From: Pegoplata infirma
Lineage: Eukaryota > Arthropoda > Insecta > Diptera > Anthomyiidae
DNA: 64,000 nucleotides
Direction of reading: 5' to 3'
Assembly (NCBI GenBank): GCA_963921195.1
Contig: OY992536.1
Span: 106,604,778 to 106,668,777, forward strand
The position numbers and the translations under genes were made by a program. Below, one piece after another: positions 10,933-21,000 of the stretch; position 1 is the first letter of the stretch, and every line of letters begins with the position of its first letter. A model generated the notes under the pieces. It did not search any database. It had not been told where the DNA came from and saw nothing but the letters and a program-made list of their open reading frames with translations.

Positions 10933-11075
10933 GAGGTGGTTAGGTTGTAAATGGCTACCCTACGCTTTACAACAGCACACATAGACCCTGAAGTGTGTTG
11001 TTATACCACGCGATGGTAATAGGGTTCCCTGGTAGTTCCTTCCGTTACACCAATTCGAACTCATAATGAAACTTC
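10933..11075 (-). mobile_element. LINE-A 3'-end fragment
   Basis: The tract from the GTTAGGTTGTAAATGG motif through an ACAC-rich stretch to GGGTTCCCTGGTAG matches the 3' end of LINE-A seen at 33890-33990, 37229-37350 and 54845-54950. It is a short 5'-truncated copy on the minus strand. Confidence 0.6.
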
Positions 11076-11081
11076 ATGAGG

Positions 11082-11222
11082 GGGCCCTGTAGGTTAGTTG
11101 ATAGCGTGCTAGCCTACGTGCGGGTCGTGGGTTCGATTCCCACCAGAACACTTAGTCTTTTTCGCTACAACGAGACGACGGTTATTGTTACCAGTTCTCG
11201 GTTAGGTTAACATTATTAAAAA
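11082..11222 (+). mobile_element. tRNA-derived SINE
   Basis: The head carries box A in TAGGTTAGTTGATAGCG and box B in GTGGGTTCGATTCCCACC. It is followed by the family body TTTCGCTACAACGAGACGAC and GTTACCAGTTCTCGGTTAGG. Compared with the copies at 14129 and 54538 it lacks several bases of the anticodon arm. A mini-me begins right after its tail. Confidence 0.85.
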
Positions 11223-12072
11223 AATAGTAAGAAAGTTATAGTCGGTCAAGACCGACCATATGATACCCTACACCAGTGTTTTCCGGAAATTGGGTCCCAA
11301 GTCCAAACATGGACCGATTGTATCTGTCTTTTGTTAGATCTTTATTTAGTGTAGAAAACACACACAGATCAATTTTAAGTGGAATTGGTTAATTTTTTTT
11401 GTCAATAGAACAATTTAACTGAATATCGGTCGAAATTTTTATATGGGGGACTAAGTCCAAAAATGGTCCAATTATATTCCGATTTGATAAGGTTGCTAAA
11501 GTACACGTTTAGCACCTAAAAATAAATTTTTTATCAAATATTTCCATTTTTATGAATTTTGAGGGAATTATGTGAATATCGGGAAGGTGGTTTGTATGGG
11601 GACTACCAGAAGGACTGACCCGATTCCTTTGAAATTTGGAATGGTGATTTGTGCATACAAAATTTGATTACTTGCTGAATTTCAAGGCGATATCTATTAT
11701 AATACGGTTATTAGAGTCATTAAAGCCGAATCCAAAGGGGGCGTTTGTATGGGGGCTAGGTCTTAACATGGACCGATTTTCTCCAATTTCAATAGGCTTC
11801 GTCCTTGGGCCAAAAGATGCTTAAGTTTCAAATTTCAGGTCAATTGATTGAAAATTGCGACCTGTATCGTGCTTAAACCGATAGATGGACAGACGGACGG
11901 ACGGACGGACGGACAGACGGACGGACGGACGGACATCGCTAAATCGACTCAAAAAGTTATTCTGAGTCGATCGGTATACTTGAAGGTAGGTCTAGGACCA
12001 ATATTTCGGGTAGTTACAAACATCAGCACAAACTCAATATACCCTGTACCACAGAGTGGTGTAGGGTATAAA
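11223..12072 (+). mobile_element. mini-me/DINE-1-like element, subfamily A, complete-looking
   Basis: It starts AGTAAGAAAGTTATAGTCGG with a hairpin (GTCGGT, loop CAAG, ACCGAC), then CATATGATACCCTACACCAG. A core with recurring ATGGACCGATT motifs follows, then a long (GGAC)n tract at 11887-11933, AATCGACTCAAAAAG, an ATATTTCGGGTAG block and the end GTGGTGTAGGGTATA. It is the best subfamily A reference in the window, about 850 bp. It is non-coding, and the small open frames are incidental. Confidence 0.9.
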
Positions 12073-12820
12073 TAGTTGTAATTAAATAGAAAATAGAAGA
12101 ATAATGAAACTTCTAAGAATTAAATTTTGACAATCCGAAGAATCAAGTCCATCCATTAGCCTATCTTTGTTTAGTCTCTGTTGAAGAACAAAACTGTAGA
12201 TTTTGCTTGTAAGTTTCTAAAGGTATATCAGCACATTTCAATTCCATTCGAACCTGTAAGGTAGTTCCCAGTTGAGCCCTGGGACCCATATGAGTCTTAT
12301 GCCAAGCTGCTTGACCAGCCAACTTTAAGTCCGAAACATTAATTTCAGGGACTTGACCGATACAAAACTGAGGAATATTTGTTGACTGCGATTTTAAATA
12401 AAACATTGCAACTTAATAATTCAGTCACTTCCTTTAATGCCAGCATTTCTGCCTGGTAAACACTGCAATGATCTGGCAATCTTCAAGACAGGCACAACCC
12501 AAGATCTTCCGAATAGACTCCAAAGCCCACTTGTTCGTGTAGCTTCGATCAACCTGTAGCTTCGATCAACCGGAATGTCCCTTATCCAAGGCTACCTGGA
12601 TGGTATCGTAGTGGTTAAGTGGCGGTAGGGAGCAGTCCACATTTTGTGATATTTTTATCTTCTTCAAGATCGCGCTTTGGCCACAATCGCTGCTATTCCA
12701 ATGTGCTATTCAATCGAATTGCCAACGTAGCCGCATACTGCCTTCCCAATATGTCCAATAATATAAGGAAGGGAGTATCTCCAATGTTGCCGTAGGTGTA
12801 GTACGAAGAGCTCCAATGCC

Positions 12821-14060
12821 CAGTGTTGCCAGTAGATTTTTTTGAAAGTACCAGCACTTGATAAAAAAAATATCTTTTTTCCCTACATTCGAAAAAATTT
12901 AATTAAAATAGATTTTTTAAGTGTAAAAAATCTATTATAATGAAATTTATCCAATTTTAATGTAGGGTTAAATTGTAGGGGAAATTTGTTTTCGAATGTA
13001 GGGGAAAAAGGCATTTTTTTATTAAGTGTAGGTACTTTCAATATTAACAGATCATTACCCAGCTAAATATTTGATAACAAAGAACCGGTGAGGAATAACT
13101 CATTCTTCCACAGAACCTGTTCTGTGGTATAGAGATTTTTCCAAAGGCAACGGGTGTTTGTATGCGAAAATAGAACTTGTTTTGATTATCAGGAATCCAG
13201 TTCTAGAACAGATGTTGTCAGAACCGGTTCTTAAAAATTTTCCTGGGTGTTTTCTATTATTTTTCTCACAAGTCTACGTTATTTTTAATCAAAAGGGTCA
13301 AAATTTGTAAGAAAATACTTGATGCCACTAGCGATGGCAAATAAAAGAGGAGGATCTCCCCTAATTTTACTATTTTATTATGTTAACAGATCAGAAAAAA
13401 GAAGGTATTATTTAAAATTTTCAACAAAATATTCTGATTAAGTTTTCAAAGGACGTTATTCACATTCTTTTATTCTGATATTGCAAAATAAAAAAAATAG
13501 GGAGATCCTACTCCTTCATTTGCCATCACCAGGGGCAACATAGGACAAGAACAAATATTAAAAAAAAGATTTAACAAAATGTGATGCTTTTAAACTTTGA
13601 AGTTCTTTAAAAGGAAACAGGATCACGAAATGAAAAACTGTAAATGCAGTTTTACTCCATTTTGTCTCTACTTTCAGGCGCATATCATCCGGTTAATGTT
13701 TAATATTGGCTGTCGGTTACTCAATAGCATGAGATTTGCTCAAGTAAAGTTTCCTACTATAAATAGGGAAAATTTCTTTAATAATACAGAATTTATTAAA
13801 ATTTACCCAATTTATACCCCTTTAATTAGAGTGTAAAAAATATTTAAAAAAAGCACGTTTCAAGAATTTGTTCTGAAACTGAAACCCTCTAAGTACTGTT
13901 TTTAACTAAAATTCAAGGTCTTAGACAACTTTTAACTCTATTCTGGAAATGTACCTACATTTGATGAAATTTTAAAAATCTGTCCGTTTTTCCCTACGCT
14001 ACCATTTTGAGAACAAAAATACCTACATGCAGGGATTTCTCCCTACTTCTGGCAACACTG
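12821..14060. mobile_element. hAT-type element inserted in LINE-A, 1240 bp
   Basis: The ends are CAGTGTTGCCAG(T/A)AG in inverted orientation. The flanks CCAATGCC and GCAGTGAC agree at 5 of 8 positions and both align with the LINE-A sequence at this point, consistent with a decayed 8-bp duplication. The interior is AT-rich with GTAGGG motifs. A small nested inverted repeat lies at 13330-13530. Confidence 0.75.
13330..13530. mobile_element. small inverted-repeat MITE
   Basis: GATGGCAAATAAAAGAGG at 13333 is matched in reverse complement by the sequence ending near 13527 (TTCATTTGCCATCACC), giving arms of about 30 bp around an AT-rich loop. One end of the same family is seen alone near 3533-3575. 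The target duplication is not resolved. Confidence 0.55.
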
Positions 14061-14128
14061 GCAGTGACGCTTTACTCAGTACATTCGTGACAAAGACACA
14101 GTTCCATTTTGTCTCTAAAAGAAGGCCA

Positions 14129-14330
14129 GGGGGCCCCTGTAGGTTAGTTGGTAGCGTGGTAGCCTATGAAACAGGGGGTCGTGGGTTCAATTCCCACAAA
14201 AACCCTTGGTCGATTTCGCTACAACGAGACGACGGTCATTGTTACCAGTTCTCATGTAGGTTAAAATTATTAAAAATGATTTGTAATTAAATTGGAAAAA
14301 TAAAATAAAAACTAATCATTGGATCATTGG
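14129..14330 (+). mobile_element. tRNA-derived SINE with perfect 10-bp target duplication
   Basis: The 202-bp element is flanked by AAGAAGGCCA at 14119-14128 and 14331-14340, and lies in LINE-A. The head has tRNA-like A and B boxes (TAGGTTAGTTGGTAGCG; GTGGGTTCAATTCCCAC). The body is CGATTTCGCTACAACGAGAC then GTTACCAGTTCTC, and the tail is A/T-rich. Long staggered duplications and an internal pol III promoter define SINE retroposition by a LINE partner. The tRNA-like structure is incomplete, so it is not a tRNA gene. Confidence 0.92.
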
Positions 14331-14698
14331 AAGAAGGCCACCAGAAAATGGTTCCATACAGGAGACTCTAGAACTAAAGCCTCATCATTCCAGTGGCACT
14401 TTTACAGAAATATGAAGCAATCGTTGCTTTTTTTAATTTTTTTTTTTCTCTCAATATTACGCTCAAATTCAAATTCCAATCTTGGCTCTATCTGAGAAGG
14501 CGACTTTAGTGCAGTCCAGAGAAATAGGACCAATAGCAGGAAGCTAATTGTTCCTTGTAAACAACACAAGTTCAGTTTTACTTGGACTAACTCCCAGACC
14601 GCAGTATCTCGCCCGTTTAGACAGATCTTTAAGATCCTTACCGCCATCGCGACATCGCCAGCATATGCGATCATATGACAACCACGTATCTTCTAGAG

Positions 14699-14880
14699 CA
14701 GCGGTTACCAACCTTTTTGGCTCGCGTACCCCTAATTTTAAATTTTATCAGCCGCGTATTTTTTGTTTTCTTTAAAAAAAAATTCACAATTATACAGTTA
14801 ATATTGAAATTTTTGATCTCCGGGGGGCGGAAATGTTTTTTAATTTTTCTTTTAATTTTTTTTAATACGAAGGCAGATCA
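14699..14880 (+). mobile_element. truncated hAT MITE end
   Basis: CAGCGGTTACCAACCTTTTT followed by a GCGTACCCC motif is very close to the end of the hAT MITE at 49589 (CAATGGTTCCCAACC then GCCCC). The matching inverted right end is missing, so this is a one-ended fragment within LINE-A. Confidence 0.65.
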
Positions 14881-15844
14881 ATAATTCCGTGACTTTTCGA
14901 ATGAAACACCCTCCTGTATACTATAAAAGGCCGTTTTGAGCTTAACAAAGTAATACCAATATGTCCAATCTAACACAACCCGTCTCAAAACAAGAACGAT
15001 AATAGACTAATTGGTCTGAAATCCTTGGAGACCATGTGGGAGTTTTTCCCAGCTTTCGGGATATAAACGACTGTGGTTTCCTCCATTTTAAAGCATTAGT
15101 TTATGCATGATGTGTAGAGATTATACAACCGAGGCACATTGGGTTGAACACTATCAAAACTGAGGATTAATTCAAAATTTGAAGTTGGTATATTGTAATA
15201 TATTTTTTATGGGTTGAAAGAGGATAAAATTCTCCATCAATAACTGTCAAAATTAGTGTTCTAAGTTGTATACTTTTTTTGCTATGCTCTCTCAAAGTTT
15301 AATAATTTTAATTAATTTTGTGTACAGTGGTAAAAAGTCAAAAAGGAGATATTTCAAGTGATTTTTTTTTGTTTTCAACTAAAAATAAAAATTTTTGTAA
15401 AATGGATTCACAAACTAAAGGTATTTAACTATATTATTGACAAGCGGTTGTTAAGATAAAAGTTGAAAAAATTGTTTTAATAATTTTTTAAAAAATATCC
15501 TAAAAATAGGGTATTTTTTACATATATGTTGAGTTTTGGTTGCTACTCTGATGAGCTCGGGCGTATCTGAGAACATAGTGATAAAATATAGGATTTTTGC
15601 TTTAAAATTCATGAAAGAACCAATGCCAAGACTTGCCAATACGAAAAATACAAGAGATTCTTTTTAAACATCTCCAGTGTAAAAAAATTATATGCTCGAA
15701 ATCTTAATAGCTAATACTTGTGTTTTGTTTTAGTTTTTCTATTGTCTTTATGTTGTTTACCGTTTTTGTTTATTGCTATTTATTGTAAATGTGTAATTTA
15801 ATTAAAAAACAAATAATTTTAATGATCATATATATTAGAGTGGG

Positions 15845-16200
15845 GTGTAAAGTTACTTTTTATCGAAATTGGTAATGTTTTTGCTTAAAATTCTAAAAAG
15901 TACATATCCCATGCAGTTTTGAAAAAAAAGATCGCGAAATTTTTTAAATGTTTAAATTACATTCGGTATCAAATTTTGTTCATATTTCTCAGCCAGCAAC
16001 CAAATTAAAGCATTTGGTATTTTTAGGTTATATGGAATGTACCAAAATTTTCAAGGTGTCCTTACATTTTCGTTCATAACTTTTAAACCGCAACACCGAT
16101 GTCGCTCAAATGCATTACCAAACTGCTTAAGATAACTAGAAGTAAATATGTTAAGTTTCAGTGATATCTGGTTTATATTTTTGCCATGATCGCGGTATAA
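15845..16200 (+). mobile_element. mini-me subfamily B core fragment
   Basis: It shares the order TTTTTAGGTTAT, GAATGTAC, TTACATTTTCGTTCATAAC and ATGTTAAGTTTCAGT with 6540-6720. It lacks the hairpin end, the GTCY tract and the terminal block, so only the middle of the element is present. It is nested in the Transib-like element. Confidence 0.65.
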
Positions 16201-16479
16201 AAAACAGCATTAAGTGCAAAACACTTAAAATATCTTAACAGCTGCAAATTTTAAAATTTGTCATAATGGATTTTCAGTCCACTTTATTGTATATAGTGGA
16301 ATGCCTCATATATCAAACAAACCTTAATTAGGTTAACTTGTAGTGAATAACCCAATTTAGTATTTTTTCTGCAAGAATATACTAATATAAAGCTTTTCTA
16401 AATTATTTACTAGGTATAATTAGTGCATACAAAAAATATGTTAGAAAACAATTCGAGTTATGAATTGTTAAAACTTAAA

Positions 16480-16714
16480 ACAAAAATTATAATTTTTTAA
16501 TTGAGTAATTATAAATTTACTCAAAAATGAAAAAAAAAAAAAATTAGTAAATAATTTAATAAAAATTTAGAAGTTTTTTTATTGACTTGCTCAAATTTTT
16601 CGATAAATTTTATTAACTATTTACTCAACACTTTTAAATGGTTTACTGGTGAAAAATTGAGTTATTATCAATTAATACTCTTAAAAATTTACTCAACATT
16701 TTTTTCTGTGGTTA
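16480..16714. mobile_element. MITE-like GAGTAAA repeat
   Basis: Recurring ATTTACTCAA and GAGTAA motifs and the end TTTTTTTCTGTGG match the family at 34731-35219, 35690-35960 and 37790-37895. Only one end is clear. It is nested in the Transib-like element. Confidence 0.5.
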
Positions 16715-17454
16715 TAGTATAATTAAATTTGAATTTTAATTTATTAAGTTATCGATTTTAATTTTAAAGTTACAACAGAATTTATGAACCAATATTTTTT
16801 ATAGAACATTTTGGTTTTTTTTTGCATTAGTTTTGATTTTTAAATAAAAAAATATATTTAAATAAAAAAATATGAATCAAGTTTTGTTTTGAAAATGTAA
16901 AATTTTTTGTATTAATACGATTTTTAAATAAAAAAAAATTGTGATTCCTTTTTTTGAAGAAAATTTAAAATTTTTTTAATTTTATGAACCACAAAAATAA
17001 AATCTTATAAAAAATTTATTCTAATACAAATGCGTATTAATTTTTTTTTTAAATTTAATAAAAACGCATTAAATATTCTTTAATTTGAAATTTGATTCAT
17101 TAATTTATCGCTTTTGCTTCCAAAGTTACAGCAAAATATGTGACTCAAGATAAGTTTTTCCAAAAATCGAAAAAGTGCCTAGCAGGTTAAAAAATTTTTT
17201 TTTCCATATTTTTATTTTTCAAAATAGTAGTTTTTTGTTGATTAATAAATATTCATCAATAAAAAATTATAATATTTCAAAATTACGGCATCCCTGAATT
17301 AATCCCCATTTTGCCTATCGTTCAACCCACTGTGCGAGGGGCTATATAGTTCGGATCCAGAAGATTTAAGTTAGCTAAAAAATAAGCTTAATCTACTAAA
17401 TCAGAGTAGAAAGAACACACCAGAAAACTTTGTTGTTTTTTTTTAATTTTTTTT

Positions 17455-17626
17455 ATGAAGAATTACCAAATAATTACAAATCATATACTAATTTTACCTA
17501 ACCGAGAACTGGTAACAATGACCTTCGTCTAGTTGTAGCGAAACAGACCAAGGCCCCTGGTGGGAACCGAACCCACGACCCCCAGACTCATAGGCTAGCA
17601 CGCTACCAACTAGTCTACTGGCTAGT
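17455..17626 (-). mobile_element. tRNA-derived SINE, minus strand
   Basis: In reverse complement it matches the 54538 copy closely: a head with ACTAGTTGGTAGCGTGC and a B box GTGGGTTCGGTTCCCACC, a body with TTTCGCTACAACTAGACG and GTTACCAGTTCTCGGTTAGG, then TATATGATTTGTAATTA. A clear target duplication was not found. Confidence 0.85.
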
Positions 17627-17639
17627 TTTCTCAAATTTG

Positions 17640-17790
17640 TGAAGAAAATTAAAGTACTCAGAACTAGTATTTTCGAAAATTGAACTAAATGGGGGGTAGA
17701 ATTAAACCAACCTCTGAAAAACTCAACTTTTCCAGTTTTTTTTTTTAATTTTGTGCCAAAGAAGTTCAAAGTCCTACAGGTTATCAGAAA
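17640..17790 (-). mobile_element. mini-me subfamily B fragment
   Basis: The motif TTAAACCAACCTCTGAAAAA, followed by AAGTTCAAAGTCCTAC, is the reverse-complement core of subfamily B (compare 50650-50780). The (GTCY)n and hairpin parts are absent. Confidence 0.5.
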
Positions 17791-17868
17791 ATGTTTTTTT
17801 GTCTATCACCCTTTAATCAATGAATACTTTCATGCAGTTCATGAAAACATCATTAAACGCTTTAAATT

Positions 17869-18120
17869 TTAAAAGAACATTCTATGAATATTTTCATAAT
17901 TTCCATATAAGTTGTCACTGACAGGAACTTTAATGACACCAGTTTCATTAATAAAATGAAACCTGGCTTCGGTTGAAACCGTAAAACATTTTTTATAAGG
18001 AAATTGACAATTTCCAATACTTTCACGAAGCTTATTTTTCAGCGAACAGTAGTTCCTGAAGTAGTTATTCCTAGCTTTCGACACTGCTCCATCAGTTGTT
18101 CTTCAAGATTAAATAAGCAC
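17869..18120 (-). pseudogene. unidentified coding-like remnant
   Basis: The minus-strand frame at 17869-18084 translates to a segment with CFTVSTEARFHFINETGVIK, and an adjacent frame just upstream carries LFNLEEQLMEQC. The sequence looks less AT-skewed and more protein-like than its surroundings. I cannot assign a family. It could be a decayed transposase or a stray host exon. Confidence 0.25.
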
Positions 18121-18259
18121 AGCCGACTAACAATAAGAAGTTACTTAATAATTGACGATAAGCTGTTGGCAGTGGTTTTTGTGCGTTCCGCTATAAGGTT
18201 AGGGATCTGGCCCCCAGTTGGGCGCCACTTGAAAACTCTACTATTCAATTTTTCTTGAC

Positions 18260-19209
18260 TAATAATAATTCTTAAAAAGTCTAATGAAGAAACCGAATGG
18301 TTTTACAATGTTGGAAAACCGAAATCGCAGTTTTCTGGTCAACCTGTGTGATTCCTATGTCTTTATGATAGAAAATTGTTGGTATTTTCTCCAACTCATG
18401 AGGACTGCTCGTAATTTGTGTAGCTCACAATTTTGGCGCCTTATATAGATTAATACTTAGTTTTTCCTCAATTATTTTCTCTTTACAATAGGAAAGCTAT
18501 CTATTTTTGAGTAAAATATAAGTATTTACTACATTAAAGTCACACACAAATGATATGTGTATGGCATAAGGGCATTAAACTGTATCAATGATGTAAGAGA
18601 CTCTAATGGATTCTTCAACATTTTATAAATTTTTCTATGTTATCAACAACTCCTGATATTCTTCTCTTTTCTTTTTTACCTATTTTGCCAAACACAACCG
18701 GCAATAGGGACTACGTCATTAATGCATTCAGCTAGTGCAACAGTCAATGAGCGATTACATGCAATTGCTACACTAGCACAAATGTAATTAAGAAATGGCA
18801 AACGAAATTTGGGTTAAAAGAATTGAAGTTTGGAAGATATAACACGGGTAAGAATTGATTAGATCTGATAGGTTTATATCTAATTACTTGGATGGTATAG
18901 AATTGTATCCGATTATATATAGTATATTAATTAGCTCTCTTTCTACTCGATTTTTTGACCGATCAGATATATTAGATTTTTAATTTCCAACCTATTTTAA
19001 ATTTGAACAGATTTTAAAGTTGGGAACATGTTGTCAGATATTTTGACAATTTTATGTAATCATACATAACTAGATAAAAACTTATCAAATTAATTTTTAT
19101 ACGTTTCGAATTCAGAAAATCGTTACTCAATTTTTAGAATAACAATTGGAAATGGTATAGTGCTGAGTGAGTTCCATGGCAGAGTACTTCGTACTACTTA
19201 ATAGTACGA
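18260..19209. other. unassigned, host-like spacer
   Basis: No element ends, arrays or coding signatures recognised. The stretch around 18680-18800 has more balanced composition than most of the window. Confidence 0.35.
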
Positions 19210-19974
19210 CAAGGGAGGTCTTTCAGAGGGCACCCCCAGATTGTCCTGAAACTTGGGGAGGAAATTAAAAGTCACCTGTTTTTCATAGCTGCCAATCACA
19301 CATTTAGCTTGTCAAAGGGGAGGGTGAAAATCGTTTTTTCCGTTTTTTTTGGATTTTTCATATTTCTTTAAAGGAAACTATATGAACATTTAATATGGAT
19401 CGAACGGTTTTTTTAAGGTCTATCCAATGGTGAATCGGTCGTGTTCAAAATCGGCTTCGTTAAGTCCTTATTTTTAATAATGTAAAAACTTTGGGGTACT
19501 TTATGAAGAGAGGTACATACGTACGACCGCTAAAATCTTCTATATATATAAAACAGTAGTGTGACCATAGAAAAAAATAGAATTGAAACAGAGTCGTATT
19601 TCGCTTGAATAAGTATTAGTGACAGCACTTTATGTAACTTTTGACGTTTAATAAAAACAATGCAACATAAAGGAGAACAACAACAAAGCAAACAACAAAA
19701 GAGAGAAAAAAAGTTCTTAAACTCTCAATTGTGCGTATTATCTTTTAAAAAACGTTGAATAAAGCAAAATAATCAATTAATATAATTAAATAAAAGACAA
19801 ATACCATTTTTTAACAACAAAGAATTGAATTGAATATTAAATACGTGTGAGATGAGGAAGAACAAGCATTTTGCCACCATATTGGAAAATACATCAAATA
19901 CAACACTGTGTACCTTCTAATCTTTTCTATGAGTGTGACTGACATACTCATTCATCATCGCCCATCCTAAACCG

Positions 19975-21000
19975 CTGAATCTAGAGACTTGAAATTAAGA
20001 CTGTAGGTTCACCTTCCGGATTATAGATCCACTAAGGCTGGATTTTTGCCAATGTTGATTCTATGGGAATAAAAAGGGTAAAAAACTGCACTTTTGGTAC
20101 CTCTTGTATTTCCTTAAAAAATGGTCCTATAAACTTTAAATTTGCAATGTAGGTTCACATCCCGGAAATTGTCAATGTTTGTTCTACGGGGTAAAGTTGG
20201 TTAAAAAAGAGTACTTTTGGTACTTTTTTTTATTTACTGAAATAAGGGTCACACAAACTTGAAATTTAGAATGTAGTATCCTTTGCTGAAAAAAACAATC
20301 TGGAAAAAGTACTTTTTGAACATTTGGTTTCTAATGGGGTAAAAGGGGTAAAAAATTTACTTTTAGTACTTTTTTTTATTTCTTAAAATAATGGTCATAG
20401 AAAATTCAAATTTGGAATGTTGGGTACTTCGGTGAAAAAACATTCTGGCAAATGTAACAATTGTACATTTGGTACTTTTTATATATACTGAAATAACGAT
20501 CCTAGACACTTGATATTTGGAATGTAGGATCCTTTAGTAAAATAAAACATTTTGGAACAAGTACTTTCTGAAAATTATATTTCCTACAATCGTAAAAGGG
20601 GTAAAAAGTTTACTTTTGGTACTTTTAATATTTCCTAATGGATGAAGAAGAACGATAGAGGTCGGTGTGTACTAAAAAAATAAAATGTCGAACCAAAAAG
20701 GAATTGTGAAAATTGTAAATATATTTTTTTAAATTTGTTTAAAATATTAGAAAATTGTTTGATTTTTTGTAATTTTTTTGGAAATTATTAATTTTTGTTA
20801 AATAATCTTTAAAAATTAAGGAATTATTTCTGCTAAAAGTGTGTTAAATTGCAAATTATAAAAATTAAAAGAAAACATCGAAACTTGTCAAAAAATTAAC
20901 ATGACCACCAGTTGTCCAATCTTACTTTACCTGATATATCTAAACCGTGCTAATATAATGATCCTAGACACCTGAAATTTGGAATGTGGGATACTACCTT
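19975..21000 (+). repeat. degenerate tandem repeat, period about 125-145 bp
   Basis: A motif like CTTGAAATTTGGAATGTAGG recurs near 19988, 20135, 20258, 20402, 20508 and 20968, each followed by a GGGTAAAA then TTTTGGTACTTTT stretch. Units are diverged. The 16-bp array begins right after the last unit, and its AGTACCTTTT motif resembles the end of these longer units. Confidence 0.75.

Larger units (their letters stand above)
12146..15110 (-). pseudogene. LINE-A copy split by three insertions
   Basis: On the minus strand the remnant reads, from 15110 downward: an RT segment with KAGKNSH and DFRPISL (near 15030-15090); the RT catalytic box as AYAGDVAMAV (near 14645-14672, YADD changed to YAGD); the RT-RNase H linker; and the RNase H-to-C-terminal region at 12146-12820. 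RT sequence between DFRPISL and the catalytic box is missing. Insertions lie at 12821-14060, 14129-14330 and about 14699-14880. LINE-A belongs with RNase H-bearing I/Jockey-group LINEs. It is clearly dead. Confidence 0.8.
15135..17334. mobile_element. Transib-like element, non-autonomous, 2200 bp
   Basis: The ends read CACATTGGGTTGAAC and, inverted, CACAGTGGGTTGAAC, with similarity continuing to about 40 bp (a shared GGGATTAATTCA-type motif). Both sides carry the 5-bp duplication CGAGG (15130-15134 and 17335-17339). A CAC(A/T)GTG-type start and a GC-rich 5-bp target duplication are the mark of Transib, the RAG1-related superfamily. No transposase frame is visible. The interior holds mini-me and MITE-like sequence. 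Confidence 0.75.

Noticed and set aside
11848..12075. Short protein with TDGRTDGQ repeats
   Set aside because: It is a translation of the (GTCY)n tract of a mini-me element; the same frames appear at 6699, 2761, 34165 and 34268.
15135..17334. hAT assignment for the CACAGTGGG-ended element
   Set aside because: The flanking duplication is 5 bp (CGAGG), not 8 bp, and the ends begin CAC(A/T)GTG-like, so Transib fits better.
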